DNA of 64,000 nt from NCBI RefSeq assembly GCF_038502225.1, contig NW_027196441.1, forward strand, positions 1 through 64,000. Direction: 5' to 3'. The notes under the pieces are model-generated. The model searched no databases and had not been told where the DNA came from. It saw only the letters and a list, made by a program, of their open reading frames with translations. This document shows, in pieces, positions 1 to 10,764 of the stretch (position 1 is its first letter; each line of letters begins with the position of its first letter). Source of the stretch: Cherax quadricarinatus. Lineage: Eukaryota > Arthropoda > Malacostraca > Decapoda > Parastacidae. The position numbers and the translations under genes were made by a program.

Positions 1-3
1 ATA

Positions 4-300
4 CACCTACCATCCAACTTATGACCACTCGACTTACGACCGTGTTTTTTATGCCAAATTTCTGGGAAATAAACAACTATTTGTGTTGTACACAGTGTTT
101 ATCCTAAACCTTACAGTATAAAATACAGTACTAACAACATAAAAAGTAAAGTAAAACATGAAATACCAAAATAAAACAATAAAATAAAGTCATTACAAAA
201 ATGTTTTGTTGATATTCAGTAGTAAAGTTCGACTTACAACCATTTCGACTTACGACCGGTTTCTCGGAACCGAACTCGGTCGTAAGTCGGATGGTAGGTG
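4..300. mobile_element. Tigger/mariner-type MITE, non-autonomous
   Basis: The first 24 or so bases (starting CACCTACCATCC) return as an inverted copy at 276-300, with a TA dinucleotide on each side (2-3 and 301-302), as expected for a Tc1/mariner-superfamily insertion. The motif CGACTTACGACC occurs inside both ends. The interior is AT-rich and holds no transposase. Length, terminal inverted repeats and TA duplication are seen directly; assignment to the Tigger/pogo branch is from the style of the ends. Confidence 0.8.
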
Positions 301-303
301 TAT

Positions 304-1046
304 CTCTCTGCACCCAAGAGGACCGCAGTGCGGCCGGCAGTGCAGATGCAGCATGGAATTCATGCCATAACCTACCCTTCACGTCAGTAAACTGGTAGTA
401 CAGGATAGCAACATCACATCCACCGAGCCACCCCAGCGGACAAAAGAGAGGGTGGTTGGAAACCCATCACACCGCCTACCTCCTTCAGCCACCACCTCTC
501 AGAACCAACAGCAGCCTCTAGAGATACACTTGTCACATGAAGAACACCACAGTCTGCCCTCTGGAACTCTGGAGGGTCAATCAGAACATCCTCAGATAAT
601 CCAGATTCCATGGCAAACACCACCACCAAGGACCTCGGCAGAATGTGACAGATAACAACACCCTTTCCCCAACCCAGGAGCTAGATTTTCAGATGGGAGG
701 ACCCCAAAGGCCAAAAGTAAAACTGCAGGTGAGGGAGAGGGATGGGAAAAAGAGATGGAATAGGAAAGCTATGGTGGGGAAGGGAGGAGGGAAGGTAGTT
801 AGGTTCAGTTGGAGTAAAAAGACCAAAAGCTCCAATTCCTCAGACCAAATCTCTTCACCACAACAAGGAGCCCCCCTTAAAGGCAAAGTATTACAATAAT
901 ACCACAACTATTACAATAATAATACCACAACTATTACAATAATAATATTACAGGTATTACTTAAGATATTTATAGTGAACATAAAAGTTGTTGATATTCT
1001 TGAAGTAAAAGTTGAATAAAAGATTATAACGGTTGTTTCTCTTTTG
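304..1046. other. Unassigned stretch, possible exon remnant
   Basis: No recognised gene. The plus strand is open without an ATG from about 373 to 655 and encodes a Gln/Pro/His-rich stretch; a second frame is open 645-899. CTGCAG followed by GTGAGG at 720-731 looks like a splice donor and TTTCTCTTTTGCAG at 1036-1049 looks like an acceptor, but no combination gives a convincing reading frame. From 890 to 960 there is a short TTACAATAATA-rich repeat. It could be an upstream exon of the zinc-finger gene at 2353; I cannot show that. Confidence 0.25.
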
Positions 1047-1049
1047 CAG

Positions 1050-1233
1050 GTCATCCTGGTAGCAGAAGTTGGTACTCGTAGTACCAATACTGCAGGTCAT
1101 CCTGGTAGCAGAAGTTGGTACTCATAGTACCAATACTACTAGTCACCCTGGTAGCAGAGGCTGGTACTTCTAGTACCAATACTACTGGTCATCCTGATAA
1201 CAGAGGCTGGTACTTGTAGTGACAATACTTCAG
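1050..1233. repeat. 46-bp tandem repeat, 4 copies
   Basis: Units start at 1050, 1096, 1142 and 1188, each beginning GTCAYCCTGRTARCAGA and ending in a TAGTACCAATACT-like block. The last unit is degenerate. The period is not a multiple of three and plus-strand frames run into stops, so it is not coding. Confidence 0.85.
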
Positions 1234-1240
1234 GCTATTG

Positions 1241-2335
1241 ACCCCAGTGTCACTCATGTAGATTTTCATTGACCCCAGTGTCACTCGTGTAGATCTTCGT
1301 TATTGACCCCAGTGTCACTCATGTAGATTTTCATTATTGACCCCAGTGTCACTCGTGTAGATCTTCGTTATTGACCCCAGTGTCACTCATGTAGATTTTC
1401 ATTATTGACCCCAGTGTCACTCGTGTAGATCTTCGTTATTGGCCCCAGTGTCACTCATTTAGATCTGTTTTGAGCACACCGCCCTCACATGTGCTGAGAG
1501 TAGTAAATTTTGGTCTAGACACGTGAGAGTTGGTCTTTGCGGCGAGTGTACACAGCATAAAAGAAATCCTACCCCATGCGGCGCATGATGAGGAAAACAA
1601 GCCTCTGACCTTCTGTTTGATTTAAAATAACTTTGAGGTGTTTTTTAGGATGTTTTTCTATGATTTTATATCTGTTTCTTGGTATCAGTTGATAAAATGG
1701 TTATCATACTACTGAAATGATTAATTTGGTCGCTTTCAGGACCAGAAGTATCTTGAAATATTCAAATGTTGACAATTTTCATGAAGGGAATAGCCCAACC
1801 TTTCCCTTATCTTTTTTTTATGGGTTTTTATTAAGTCTGGTTCAATTATTTAGGTACCATAAACCATGACAATTATTTTTGATTATTGTTTGTTTGAAAA
1901 ACAATGTAAAGCTTTAATTTTGTGTGTATGATGGATTGAAAATAGAGGCCTGGGGACATAATTAATGAACAGAGGATACATTACTTTAGCTGCTGTAATA
2001 CTGTGTATATTTTTTGTTTACAAATAGGAATTTTTTGAATTTTGTGTAAAAATGATCAAATTACTAACTTTTGTGCACTTTCGCCAGAGCGAAAAGGCTA
2101 AGAATTTGTTTAAAATGAGCAATGGAATTTGTTTAATTTAAGACTCAAAGTATGCTCAGACTGTCAACTTTGTGCCTTTGTAGTTCCATAAGTTTACATC
2201 GTATTTCATGTTTTGGCATTAATGACCTTAAGAAAAAGATTCTCTGCCATTCCTGAAGAAAAAATTATTTTTTCCATGGAAAAATCCTGACACAATAAGC
2301 AATTTTAATTTAGGGGAATCCTGATAATAAAAGTG
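1241..2335 (+). mobile_element. piggyBac-type non-autonomous element, copy A
   Basis: The body shares long stretches with the elements at 6686-7754, 12133-13187 (inverted) and 15713-16619: the CACATGTG...GGTCT block, a GGGCCT...AATGAACAGAGGATA block and a GACCTTAAGAAAAAGATTCT-type block near the right end. It ends at TTAA (2336-2339). The left subterminal part has been amplified into a 34-bp tandem repeat (about 1241-1475, six to seven copies alternating GTAGATTTTC and GTAGATCTTC). No transposase frame is present. Confidence 0.6.
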
Positions 2336-2352
2336 TTAAGTTATTGATCACT

Positions 2353-3423
2353 ATGTCTAAAATACTTGAAAAAGAAAGTGTTCCAGCAACACACATTACA
2401 GTTGACGCAGAAGACAAACTACATCAATATTCACATTCCTCACAAAATTCTCATTTTGAATCATTGATAACAGTTAATGAAGACAAAAAAACAGTTCGGT
2501 GTTTAAAGTGTTTGAAAGTATTTTCAAAAAAAGAATATTTAATAAGACACATGAAAATTCATACCAGAGAGAAACCATATCAGTGCTCAGTGTGTCTAAA
2601 ACAATTTTCAATGAAACCGTATTTAAGAAAACACATGAGAACTCATTCTACAGAGAAACTACATCAATGTTCAGTGTGTTTAAAAGAGTTCTCCATGAAA
2701 TCATATTTAGTAAGACACATGACAGTCCATACTGGAAAGAAGCCACATCAGTGTTTAGTGTGTCTGAAAGACTTTACCAGTAAATCTAGTTTAGTAAAAC
2801 ACATGATAATTCATACTGGAAAGAAACCACATCAGTGTTTAGTGTGTCTGAAAGAGTTTTCAGATAAAAATTATTTTGTACACCACATGAAAATTCACAC
2901 TGGAGAGAAACCATATCGATGTTCCGAGTGTCTAAAAGGGTTTACCAGTAAAATTAGTATGGTAAAACACATGAGAATTCATACTGGAAAGAAACCACAT
3001 CAATGTTCAGAATGTCTAAAAGAGTTTTCTATGAAATTTCATTTAGAAGAACACATGAGAAGTCATACTGGAGAGAAACCATATCAGTGTTCAGAGTGTC
3101 TTAAAGGGTTTACAACAAAATCTAGTTTAGTACCACACATGAGAATTCATACTGGAGAGAAACCATATCAATGTTCAGAGTGTCTGAAAAAGTTCTCACA
3201 AAAATCTATTTTAGTAACACACATGAAAAGTCATACTGGTGAGAAACCATATCAATGTTCCGAGTGTCTGAAAAAGTTCTCCATGAAATGTAGTTTAGTT
3301 AAACACACAAAAATTCATACTGGTGAGAAACCATATCAATGTTCAGAGTGTCTAAAAAAGTTCTCCATGAAATCTAGTTTAGGTATACACATGAGAATTC
3401 ATACTGGTGAGAAACCATATTAA
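2353..3423 (+). CDS. C2H2 zinc-finger protein, 11 fingers
   Basis: This intronless frame of 356 residues carries eleven tandem C2H2 fingers of the form CxxC-x12-HxxxH, joined by TGEKPY-type linkers (TREKPY, STEKLH and TGKKPH variants). The first finger starts near residue 50 with RCLKCLKVF; the last ends RIHTGEKPY just before the stop. Such arrays bind DNA in the nucleus and usually regulate transcription. The fingers are close to one another in sequence, suggesting recent internal duplication. An in-frame TTG lies upstream at 2344; I chose the ATG at 2353. No KRAB, BTB or ZAD domain is visible before the fingers, so an upstream exon may exist. A piggyBac-type element ends only 13 bases before this ATG. 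The downstream 150 bases are decayed further fingers, so this copy may be truncated or a pseudogene. No target is claimed. Confidence 0.75.
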   Translation: MSKILEKESVPATHITVDAEDKLHQYSHSSQNSHFESLITVNEDKKTVRCLKCLKVFSKKEYLIRHMKIHTREKPYQCSVCLKQFSMKPYLRKHMRTHSTEKLHQCSVCLKEFSMKSYLVRHMTVHTGKKPHQCLVCLKDFTSKSSLVKHMIIHTGKKPHQCLVCLKEFSDKNYFVHHMKIHTGEKPYRCSECLKGFTSKISMVKHMRIHTGKKPHQCSECLKEFSMKFHLEEHMRSHTGEKPYQCSECLKGFTTKSSLVPHMRIHTGEKPYQCSECLKKFSQKSILVTHMKSHTGEKPYQCSECLKKFSMKCSLVKHTKIHTGEKPYQCSECLKKFSMKSSLGIHMRIHTGEKPY

Positions 3424-3570
3424 ATTTCAGAATGTCTAAAGGTGTTTGCAGATCAGTTTAATTTAGTGAAACACCTGAGACTTCGTACTATTTAGAAATT
3501 ATGCCAGTGTTCAATATTTAAAAGTTTTCTCACAAAAATCAAAGTCACTGAAACAAACACCAAGCCATTA
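3424..3570 (+). pseudogene. Decayed zinc fingers after the stop codon
   Basis: Directly after the TAA at 3421-3423, in the same frame, the DNA still encodes a finger-like stretch (ISECLKVFADQFNLVKHLR) in which the first Cys is Ile and the last His is Arg, followed by TAG. A further finger remnant (QCSIFKSFLTK) follows. The ancestral array therefore had at least two more fingers than the open frame. Confidence 0.7.
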
Positions 3571-4170
3571 ATGATGGTAAATCTTGCTAGTAGTATGATC
3601 AGAAAATATATGTGATAGCAACAGTCATAAAAATTACTTGGAGATAAAACTGAGTCTTTCAAATGTCTGTTCATTTACAGAATTTTGAATCTGCAGTACA
3701 TACAAGTACTCATTCAAGAAAGTTTTCTTGGTGTCACTAAGGTAGCAGTACAGGAGGTCCTCCACATTTGCTAGAGTTAGGGGATCAAGAACCTCGTGAA
3801 TCTTGAAAATTCGTGAATGTTTGGTGAGCAAATATGATGTAGGGAAATATAATAATCCTTGGTGGGATATGGCTGGTTTGTTGAAAGAAATATAATAATA
3901 CAATACTGTAACATTTGCAAACGTTTTGATGCACAAATATATTGTAGGGAAAATAATAATAGCATTTACTTAGCCTAACAATACTGCTTCCTTAACCTAT
4001 TGAATCATGAACAATCATAAAACACATGAAAATATAAAATATTTTATGTACGTGTTATGGTTTAATAACAAATAATGAACAAACAAAACACTCACCACTT
4101 GTAAGGTTAAGCAGAAACTCTGATGACTTGTGATGATGAGGACGATGACGATGATGATGATGATGATAGT
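3571..4170. other. No gene recognised; short GAT/ATG microsatellite
   Basis: AT-rich sequence with several short shadow frames and no homology I can recognise. A GATGATGAT microsatellite lies at about 4130-4170, next to the 3' end of the Tigger relic. Confidence 0.4.
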
Positions 4171-4173
4171 TAG

Positions 4174-5850
4174 TCATGCAATTACTGATGACAGTTGAAT
4201 GGAGGTGATTATATGGAGTGTAACTGCATGGCATGATGAGTCTAGTGTGTGGATTCTAACTCCACTGCCGACATTGTTAGAGTCAGAGTTAGCAACGGAG
4301 TCAGATTCTGCCACAGGTTGAGGTTCAGGTGAGGCGGTAGGGGTAGTGGCAGGGGTAGTGGCAGGGGTAGTGGCAGGGGTAGTGGCAGGGGTAGTGGCAG
4401 GGGTATCGGCAGGGGTAGTGGCAGGGGTATCGGCAGGGGTATCGGCAGGGGTAGTGGCAGGGGTAGTGGCAGGGGTATCGGCAGGGGTATCGGCAGGGGT
4501 ATCGGCAGGGGTATTGGCAGGGGTAGTGGCAGGGGTATTGGCAGGGGTATTGGCAGGGGTAGTGGCAGGGGTAGTGGCAGGGGTAGTGGCAGGGATAGTG
4601 GCAGGGGTAGTGGCAGGGGTAGTGGCAGGGGTATCGGCAAGGGTACTGGCAGGGGTAGTGGCAGGGGTAGTGGCAGGGGTATCGGCAGGGGTATCGGCAG
4701 GGGTAGTGGCAGGGGTAGTGGCAGGGGTAGTGGCAGGGGTAGTGGCAGGGGTAGTGGCAGGGGTAGTGGCAGGGGTAGTGGCAGGGGTAGTGGCAGGGGT
4801 AGTGGCAGGGGTAGTGGCAGGGGTAGTGGCAGGAGTAGTGGCAGGGGTACCAGTAGGGGTAGTGGCAGGGGTAGTGGCAGGGGTAGTGGCAGGGGTAGTG
4901 GCAGGGGTACCGGCAGGGGTAGTGGCAGGGGTAGTGGCAGGGGTAGTGGCAGGGGTAGTAGCAGGCTTCCTTGTGAAGAACATTGTGATGGGCAACTGAG
5001 ACCTTTTCCTCTTCATATCTACAAAGTTTTGTAGGGAATTGTGCTCCTACCAATGTCGCTCATCACCTTCAAAGTCCTCAACATTAATGGGTCTGTGTCG
5101 TAAAAAAATTGTTTGAGATGTGCTGCCGTTCTCATTGCTTGTCCTAGTTTTTCAAGGGTCAGGGCATGAGGTTGATCGACCTCAGCAACACACTCCTCTT
5201 CTTCATCCTCATTCTCTGCCTGCACAATCTCCAACAATTCATCATTTAGGCCCAGTGCATGTTCTTCAACCAGTTCTCTCACCTCACCCTCCTGCATGTC
5301 CTTGAACCCTTTACCACAAACTAGCCTTGCCGAAACATGATCTGCTGAACCTGATTCTCCACTCATCTTCAGGGTGTGCAGGTAGAACCATCTCTTAAAT
5401 ATATCAAATCATCCTTTACTTGCTAGGAAGTCAGGATGGGTGATGGTAGGACGTCCTGGTTCTGCACGGTGCTAGCCTCATCACTTGAAAACATATCAAA
5501 GTCTTTCCCCTTGCACAAATCGCACTATCTATGGGATTTCCTTTTCTATATTAGTCTGAAATCCACACAAATAATGCTGATTCCATCTTAGACGTCACAC
5601 TGTTTCATACTCGTGACACTTGCTTGACTGAGAGAGGAGCAGTAGATGCTGCCCTTATCTTTGCCTCATTTTTCTTGATAGAGCACACTGTGCTTTTGTT
5701 TACATTAAATAATTTTCCAATGGCAGAATTGCTCAAATAACCTGCCCTACAGTTGTCTAGCAATTTCACTTTCTCCTCCAGATTCATGACTTTCTTTGAG
5801 CGCTTAGGGGTTGGCTCATTAATAGCGGTTGCTGCTTGCTTGGGGGCCAT
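4174..5850 (-). pseudogene. Tigger/CENP-B-type transposase relic, catalytic core deleted
   Basis: Read on the minus strand from the ATG at 5850, the start MAPKQAATAINEPTPKRSKK and the following LEEKVKLLD...IGKLFNVNKSTVCSIKKNE match the N-terminal CENP-B/Psq helix-turn-helix of Tigger (TIGD1-like) transposases; the frame stops at 5605. Decayed pieces continue: a FSSDEAST...QDVLPSPI spacer, then FYLHTLKMSGESGSADHVSA of the second DNA-binding half (from 5400). This jumps straight to the C-terminal part (GFKDMQEGEVRELVEEHAL and LGQAMRTAAHLKQFFYD, 5030-5310). The DDE catalytic region that should lie between is missing. After a stop and frame change near 5018, MKRKRSQLPITMFFTRKPA leads into a tail of Thr-Pro-Ala repeats. 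Several stops and frameshifts make it non-functional. The ends of the element were not found. Confidence 0.8.
4337..4968. repeat. 12-bp minisatellite in the transposase tail
   Basis: About 52 copies of GGGGTAGTGGCA, with TATCGG, TATTGG and TACCGG variants. The period is a multiple of three, so the minus strand reads (Thr-Thr-Pro-Ala)n in frame with the Tigger C-terminus before it and SPEPQPVAESDS after it. The array has grown inside a once-coding Thr/Pro-rich tail. Other frames are open only because the unit lacks stops. Confidence 0.9.
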
Positions 5851-6330
5851 ACTTGTACCACCACCACAAACACACGTGTACGGTAGGACACAAACAGTAA
5901 CTGGACAATGACCGAGTGGCAGACTGGCGGGCTGCCAGTTGAGGGGGTAAGAGGGAGGGTAGTAGGGACACGGCAGGAAGTGTTTTCCCATACTTTTTCC
6001 CACATCTGTTTGGTAAATATGGTTGGGCAGCTGGGCATTTGCCAATGTTTGAAGCTCGTGAAAGTGGAACTCACCAAAGTGGAGGGCAACTGTATTCTTA
6101 GAAGCTTTCATTAATTGTAATTTTTGTAGAATAACTGGATCTGCACTCTGAGGGAGGGGTGTTAATGTTGCAGTTTTATAACTGTAGTGCAAGTGTGCCT
6201 CTAGCAAGACAGTGATGGAGTGAATGATGGTGAAAGTTTTTCTTAACTGTAGTGCAAGTGGCAAGCCACCCTGCCTTGGTGGAAAATGGCTGATGTGTTA
6301 ATAAAAAACAATAACAAAACTGATCAGTGT
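5851..6330. other. Non-coding stretch upstream of the Tigger relic
   Basis: The minus frame is open from 6264 into the Tigger start but shows no conserved domain; it is probably leader or neighbouring repeat. At 6262-6290 there is a short copy of an interspersed repeat (GCCACCCTGCCTTGGTGG) also seen at about 8740, 14100 and 14300. Confidence 0.4.
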
Positions 6331-6600
6331 CTGGTGTCACTGGACAGTAGGTGTCTTGGTGCCTGTGAGGAACCTCTGGTGTCAATGGACAGTAGGTGTC
6401 TTGGTGCCTGTGAGGAACCTCTGGTGTCACTGGACATTAGGTGTCTTGGTGCCTGTGAGGAACCTCTGGTGTCACTGGACAGTAGGTGTCTTGGTGCCTG
6501 TGAGGAACCTCTGGTGTCACTGGACAGTAGGTGTCTTGGTGCCTGTGAGGAACCTCTGGTGTCACTTGACAGTAGGTGTCTTGGTGCCTGTGAGGGGCCC
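6331..6600. repeat. 45-bp minisatellite, 6 copies
   Basis: Six near-identical 45-bp units, each with CTGGACAGTAGGTGTCTTGG. The period is divisible by three, so frames on both strands stay open across it (for example CLGACEEP repeats on plus), but there is no conserved protein around them. Confidence 0.9.
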
Positions 6601-6685
6601 TTGATCCAAGACACTGGCATTATCTTCCCTTTTCTCAGACTGACTCTGGTTGACACTGTTTGTCTTGGCACTATATGACCCTTAA

Positions 6686-7754
6686 CCCTCTGACTGTTTA
6701 CGCCGTATAAATACGTCTTACGAGCCACTGTTTCTGACGTATATATACTCAATAATTCTAGCAGCTTCAAATCAAGCGGGAGAAAGCTGGTAGGCCCACA
6801 TGTGAGAGAAAGGGTCTGTGTGTTCAGTGTGCACCACATAAAAAAAATCCTGCAGAACACAGTGCGTAATGAGAAAAAAAAAACTGATCGTTTTTTTGGA
6901 TTAAAGCGCCGACTCTGAGGTGTATTTTCGTATAGTATTTATCGTTGTATTCGCGTTTTCATGGTCTTAGGTGATAAAATGGAAAACATATTACAAAAAT
7001 AGAGATGATTTTCATTACTTTGACGATGAAAACGACCTTGAAACTGAGCTCAAAGTAGCGGAAATGTTCGAGTTTTACCAATGTTCAGGAGTAAACAAAT
7101 CACACCACACGTCCAATACACGTCAACTGGGGAGTCTAATATTCTTTCACTAGTGCACTGATATTATTTATACCATTTTTACAATAATGCAGTTGTCTGC
7201 ATAATAGTAAATTTTGTATTTTTTTGTATGAATAAAAAATAAAAATAGAAAGCAATAATAATATAAGAGGGGCCTAGAGATGTGACTAATGAACAGAGGA
7301 TATGTTATTTTAGTGCCAAGAATGTCTACCTTGTTTATTCTGGACCCTATTTTGAAATTGGCATCTTTTTTAATTTGCGTGAAATTGGCCAAATTGCCAA
7401 TTTCTGACTGCTATACTGGGTAGTTCAAATTGGTAAATGGACGGTTTCTTGTACTCAGCTGATAGATAAAATGGAGTTCTAAAGAAATAGCTATGAGTTT
7501 GGTCAACTAGAACAACGGAATTGGCTGAAAACAGGGCTCAAAGTCGGCGAAATCGCTGATACGCATATGTTGCCGAGACCACTAACTTCGTGGGAGCGTA
7601 ATTCCCTGAGTTTTTGACCAAATTTCAAACTTTTGGTGTCATTACCATCGGGAAAAGATTCTCTATCATTTCATAAGAAAAAATAATTTTTTTTTTCAAA
7701 AATTTATCGACATAGAATGACAGTTTCAGGAAGGGGCCTGCGGCAGTCAAAGGG
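6686..7754 (+). mobile_element. piggyBac-type non-autonomous element, copy B
   Basis: TTAA lies at both borders (6682-6685 and 7755-7758), with short terminal inverted repeats CCCTCTGACTG and CAGTCAAAGGG. TTAA duplication plus termini beginning CCC is the hallmark of the piggyBac superfamily. The 1.07-kb body has no transposase; short open frames are not conserved. Copy C at 12133-13187 is the same family in the opposite orientation. Confidence 0.85.
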
Positions 7755-7758
7755 TTAA

Positions 7759-8316
7759 ATTGCTCGTACAATGGGCAAAATATAAACTAATGTGAGGGAA
7801 GGGAATCCAGGAGTGGCACATGCTTAAAAAAAGTTGGAGTAAACTGAGAGCCTCAGCAAGGTAGCTACTGTTTGCAGGGAGCCTTGTAGGGGAGGAGGTA
7901 CTACAACCCTCCTTCCTGCATTGTCTGCAAGATGGTGTGGGGGACAACAGATGGGATGTCTTACACTTTTTAATGAGAGGGAAAGGAATCAAGGAGGGGT
8001 AAGTACTAAAGAAATGTTGGAGCAAACTGGAGGGACGTGCACTAAAAAAATGGAGCAAATTGGGAGGCTTTGGCAGGGCAGTCACTGCACAAAGGGAGTC
8101 TTGCTGGGGGTTGGGTGGCACTCCATCTTTTTTCCTGGATGATGGATGCTGCAGATGCAACATCAGGATAGCTTGTTGATAAGTAGATGTTGCTTGCATT
8201 GGCTTATGAAAACATTACTTCTATCTTCCTTCCCCTCTGAACACAACACAATGACAAACACTGCTGCCACCAAGTATACAGGCCCATGAACAAACAGCTG
8301 TTAAGGAATGAACAGA
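7759..8316. other. No gene recognised
   Basis: Contains partially repeated GGAATCCAGGAGTGGCA and AAGGAATCAAGGAGGGG blocks (7800-7830 and 7980-8010), which suggests an old internal duplication. Nothing protein-like is convincing on either strand. Confidence 0.35.
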
Positions 8317-8520
8317 ATGGTGGATGAGGGGCTTGAACCACAGTCCTTAAATTGACAGTCCGACACTGTCTAAGCTAATCCAGGCCTCTAATAGGAAGGA
8401 TTTGAGGTAATGCTGTACTCCTTTCCTCCATCCAGGAGCTGTAACAATAGATCTATTCTTACCTCCCTTAAGGCTATATCATATATCAACTCAAATTAAG
8501 TTGTAAAAACAACTGTCGAT
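8317..8520 (-). mobile_element. SINE-like repeat with tRNA-like head, inverted partner at 8650
   Basis: On the minus strand, a box A-like TTAGCTTAGACAG and a box B-like GTGGTTCAAGCCC are spaced as in a tRNA gene. The remainder (AAGGAAGGATTTG, TAAGGGAGGTAAGAAT on minus) reappears on the plus strand at about 8650-8910, so the two are inverted copies of one family. Family name unknown to me. Confidence 0.45.
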
Positions 8521-8570
8521 GAATAAAAAGAGGGATACAGGAGGCTCAAACCACGGTTGCTAAATTGACA

Positions 8571-8660
8571 GTCCATTTGTTCCTCGACAGTTTATTACAA
8601 GTCCATTTGTTCCTCGACAGTTTATTACAAGTCCATTTGTTCCTCGACAGTTTATTACAA
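8571..8660. repeat. 30-bp tandem repeat, 3 copies
   Basis: Three perfect units beginning GTCCATTTGTTCCTCGACAG lie between the two inverted SINE-like copies. The unit appears to have arisen from the 3' flank of the tRNA-like sequence at 8530-8575. Confidence 0.9.
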
Positions 8661-8910
8661 CTTATTTTTTGAGTTGATAGAGGATGTAGCCTTGAGGGAG
8701 GGGGTAAGAATATATTTTTTTTTTTTTTATTATCACACTGGCCGATTCCCACCAAGGCAGGGTGGCAGGGGGTAAGAATATGTCTACTGATAAAGCTCTT
8801 GGGTCAACAGAAGTTCAGCTGGGTTAAAGTATTACCTCCAATTCCTTCCTATCAGAGGCTCAGGTTGGATGGTAGTGCATCAGACTTTAAATTTATAGAC
8901 CATATAGGCC
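8650..8910 (+). mobile_element. SINE-like repeat, plus-strand copy
   Basis: Matches the reverse complement of 8330-8520 in order: TTGAGTTGATAGAGGAT, GAGGGAGGGGGTAAGAAT, ATTACCTCCAATTCCTTCC, AGAGGCTCAGGTTGGATGG and GACTTTAAATTTATAGACC. It is interrupted at 8718-8765 by a T-rich tract and a short copy of the CCACCAAGGCAGGGTGG interspersed repeat, after which GGGTAAGAATATG is repeated. Confidence 0.45.
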
Positions 8911-9435
8911 TTTCTTTTTGTGGGGTAAAAATACATCTTGGTGAGGCTTAGGCTTTATTTGTGTAATGTTACAGAGTAGTGTAGTTCGGTGCTAGGCATG
9001 CCAAGCCTATTGCCCAGTGAGTGGTGTGGTAGTGAGGACTAGGAAGGGTCTGGCAGAGTAGGCGTATACTAGATGGCAGCAAGTGTATATACTCTCAGTA
9101 TATATTCACTCACAGTGTATGTTACAATATGCAACTTCTATAATGTATAGACACCTCCAGAGAATACTATTGATTACCCTCTAGTATCCAGCCTATTTCT
9201 GATTTTGCAACAGCTTGTCAGTGTACTATATCCTAGTCCAGTTATCCTGTTAAAATTAAGTGGCTTCTCAATGGCGCTTTGTGATCACAACTGGATGTAT
9301 ATAAACCAATTAAATAAATGTTGAGATCTGTAAAAACAAACGTGTCTGGGTTGTAATTGAAATTAATATACTTGGAATAATTAAGGAGATAAGCTCCAAC
9401 ACTTATCTTGCAGTATATCTTATACTTGTCATACC
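8911..9435. other. No gene recognised
   Basis: Mixed AT-rich sequence, with a tandem-like TATATTCACTCACAGTGTATG stretch near 9090-9125. I see no coding or structural signal. Confidence 0.35.
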
Positions 9436-9468
9436 TAAAAATCATACCTTAGTAACAGAACTCAATAT

Positions 9469-10429
9469 GTGTATGCAAATGATGCAAACTCCTCCACCCA
9501 ACCAAGCACAGTAGGAGTCCCACAAGGAAGCGTCCTTGGACCACTCCTCTTTCTCATCTACATCAGTGATCTACCTAATGCATCACAGCTACTCAAACCC
9601 ATGTTACTTGCAGATGACACTACATATGTCTTTTCCCACCCAAACACAGTCATACTAGCAAAGACAGTCAATGCTGAATTACAGAAAATATCTGCCTGGA
9701 TGATGACTAACAAACTTACCTTGAACACTGATAAAACCTATTTCATTCAGTTTGGAAACAAAGCTGCAAATGATCCAATTAACATTACGCTAAATGGATC
9801 ATCAGTCACAAGACTCACAGAGGGAAAATTCCTAGGTATCCACCTTGACAGTAGCCTTAAGTTCCAGACACACATACAACAAATCACCAAGAAAATCTCC
9901 AAGACTGTTGGCATACTATCAAAGTTAAGGTACTACGTTCCACAATCAACTCTCCTGGCACTGTACCACTCACTTATATACCCTTATCTTACATATGTAA
10001 TTTGTGCATGGGGATCAACAACATCCAGTCACCTAAAACCCCTAATAACCCAGCAAAAGGCAGCAGTAAGAATGTTAACAAATTCCCACTCCCGCCAGCA
10101 TACTCCACCAATTTTCAAAAGTCTGAATTTGCTTACCATTAATTAAGAACATTCATACTTATTCATGTGCCTACTACATACACAGAACAATACACGCAAA
10201 TATAAACCCTCCACTCAAACTTCTCACCAACCTAAACAGGACACATGACCACAACACAAGACACAGATCTCTTTTTGATATACCTCTTGTCCATATCACA
10301 CTGTGTAAAAACTCTATGCACATAAAGGGCCCCAAAATATGGAATTCATTACCAGAAGATATTAAAGTAACCCAGTCTGAAAATCAATTTAAGAATCTTC
10401 TCAAAAGCCACTTAATCACCCTAGACTAA
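9469..10429 (+). pseudogene. Reverse transcriptase C-terminal fragment
   Basis: Homology already begins near 9445 (SYLSNRTQYV). The frame contains VGVPQGSVLGPLLF (RT motif 4), the altered catalytic box LLADDTTYVF, FLGIHLDSSLKF and the HSLIYPYLTYVICAWG thumb motif. It stops at 10146. A one-frame shift later the C-terminus continues (RHRSLFDIPLVHITLCKN, KGPKIWNSLPEDIK) to a TAA at 10427-10429. It is a dead 5'-truncated copy; F to L in the FADD box and the frameshift are both seen directly. Confidence 0.85.
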
Positions 10430-10764
10430 ATACTCAGTACACACTTACTCACCTATGTACTCCCACATCATAACTTCAACAATCACATCGAACCTTTAAT
10501 CCATTGTTGACAGGAATATATTTGAATCATTGTTTTCACAAAAGCATTTTAGAATATAAATATATCTTTGTATTATACAAATTTTGATTCATTTATAATT
10601 AATATTCTACTGTAAACTATGAAATAATTAATATCCTAATGTACAACTATGATATACTACTCCTTAGTATTAAGTAGACTGTAAGCCAATAATGTTAAGT
10701 TGGCCCATAATGCCAAGGCATAATAGAGGCTCTCTTTGTATTGTAACCCACTATTATATATAAA

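Noticed and set aside
645..899. Plus frame of 84 residues starting MTDNNTLSPTQEL
   Set aside because: Basic low-complexity composition, no domain, opposite strand open too; kept only as part of an unassigned stretch.
6286..6860. Plus frame of 130 and minus frame of 178 residues over the 45-bp array
   Set aside because: Period divisible by three keeps both strands open; no conserved sequence outside the repeats.
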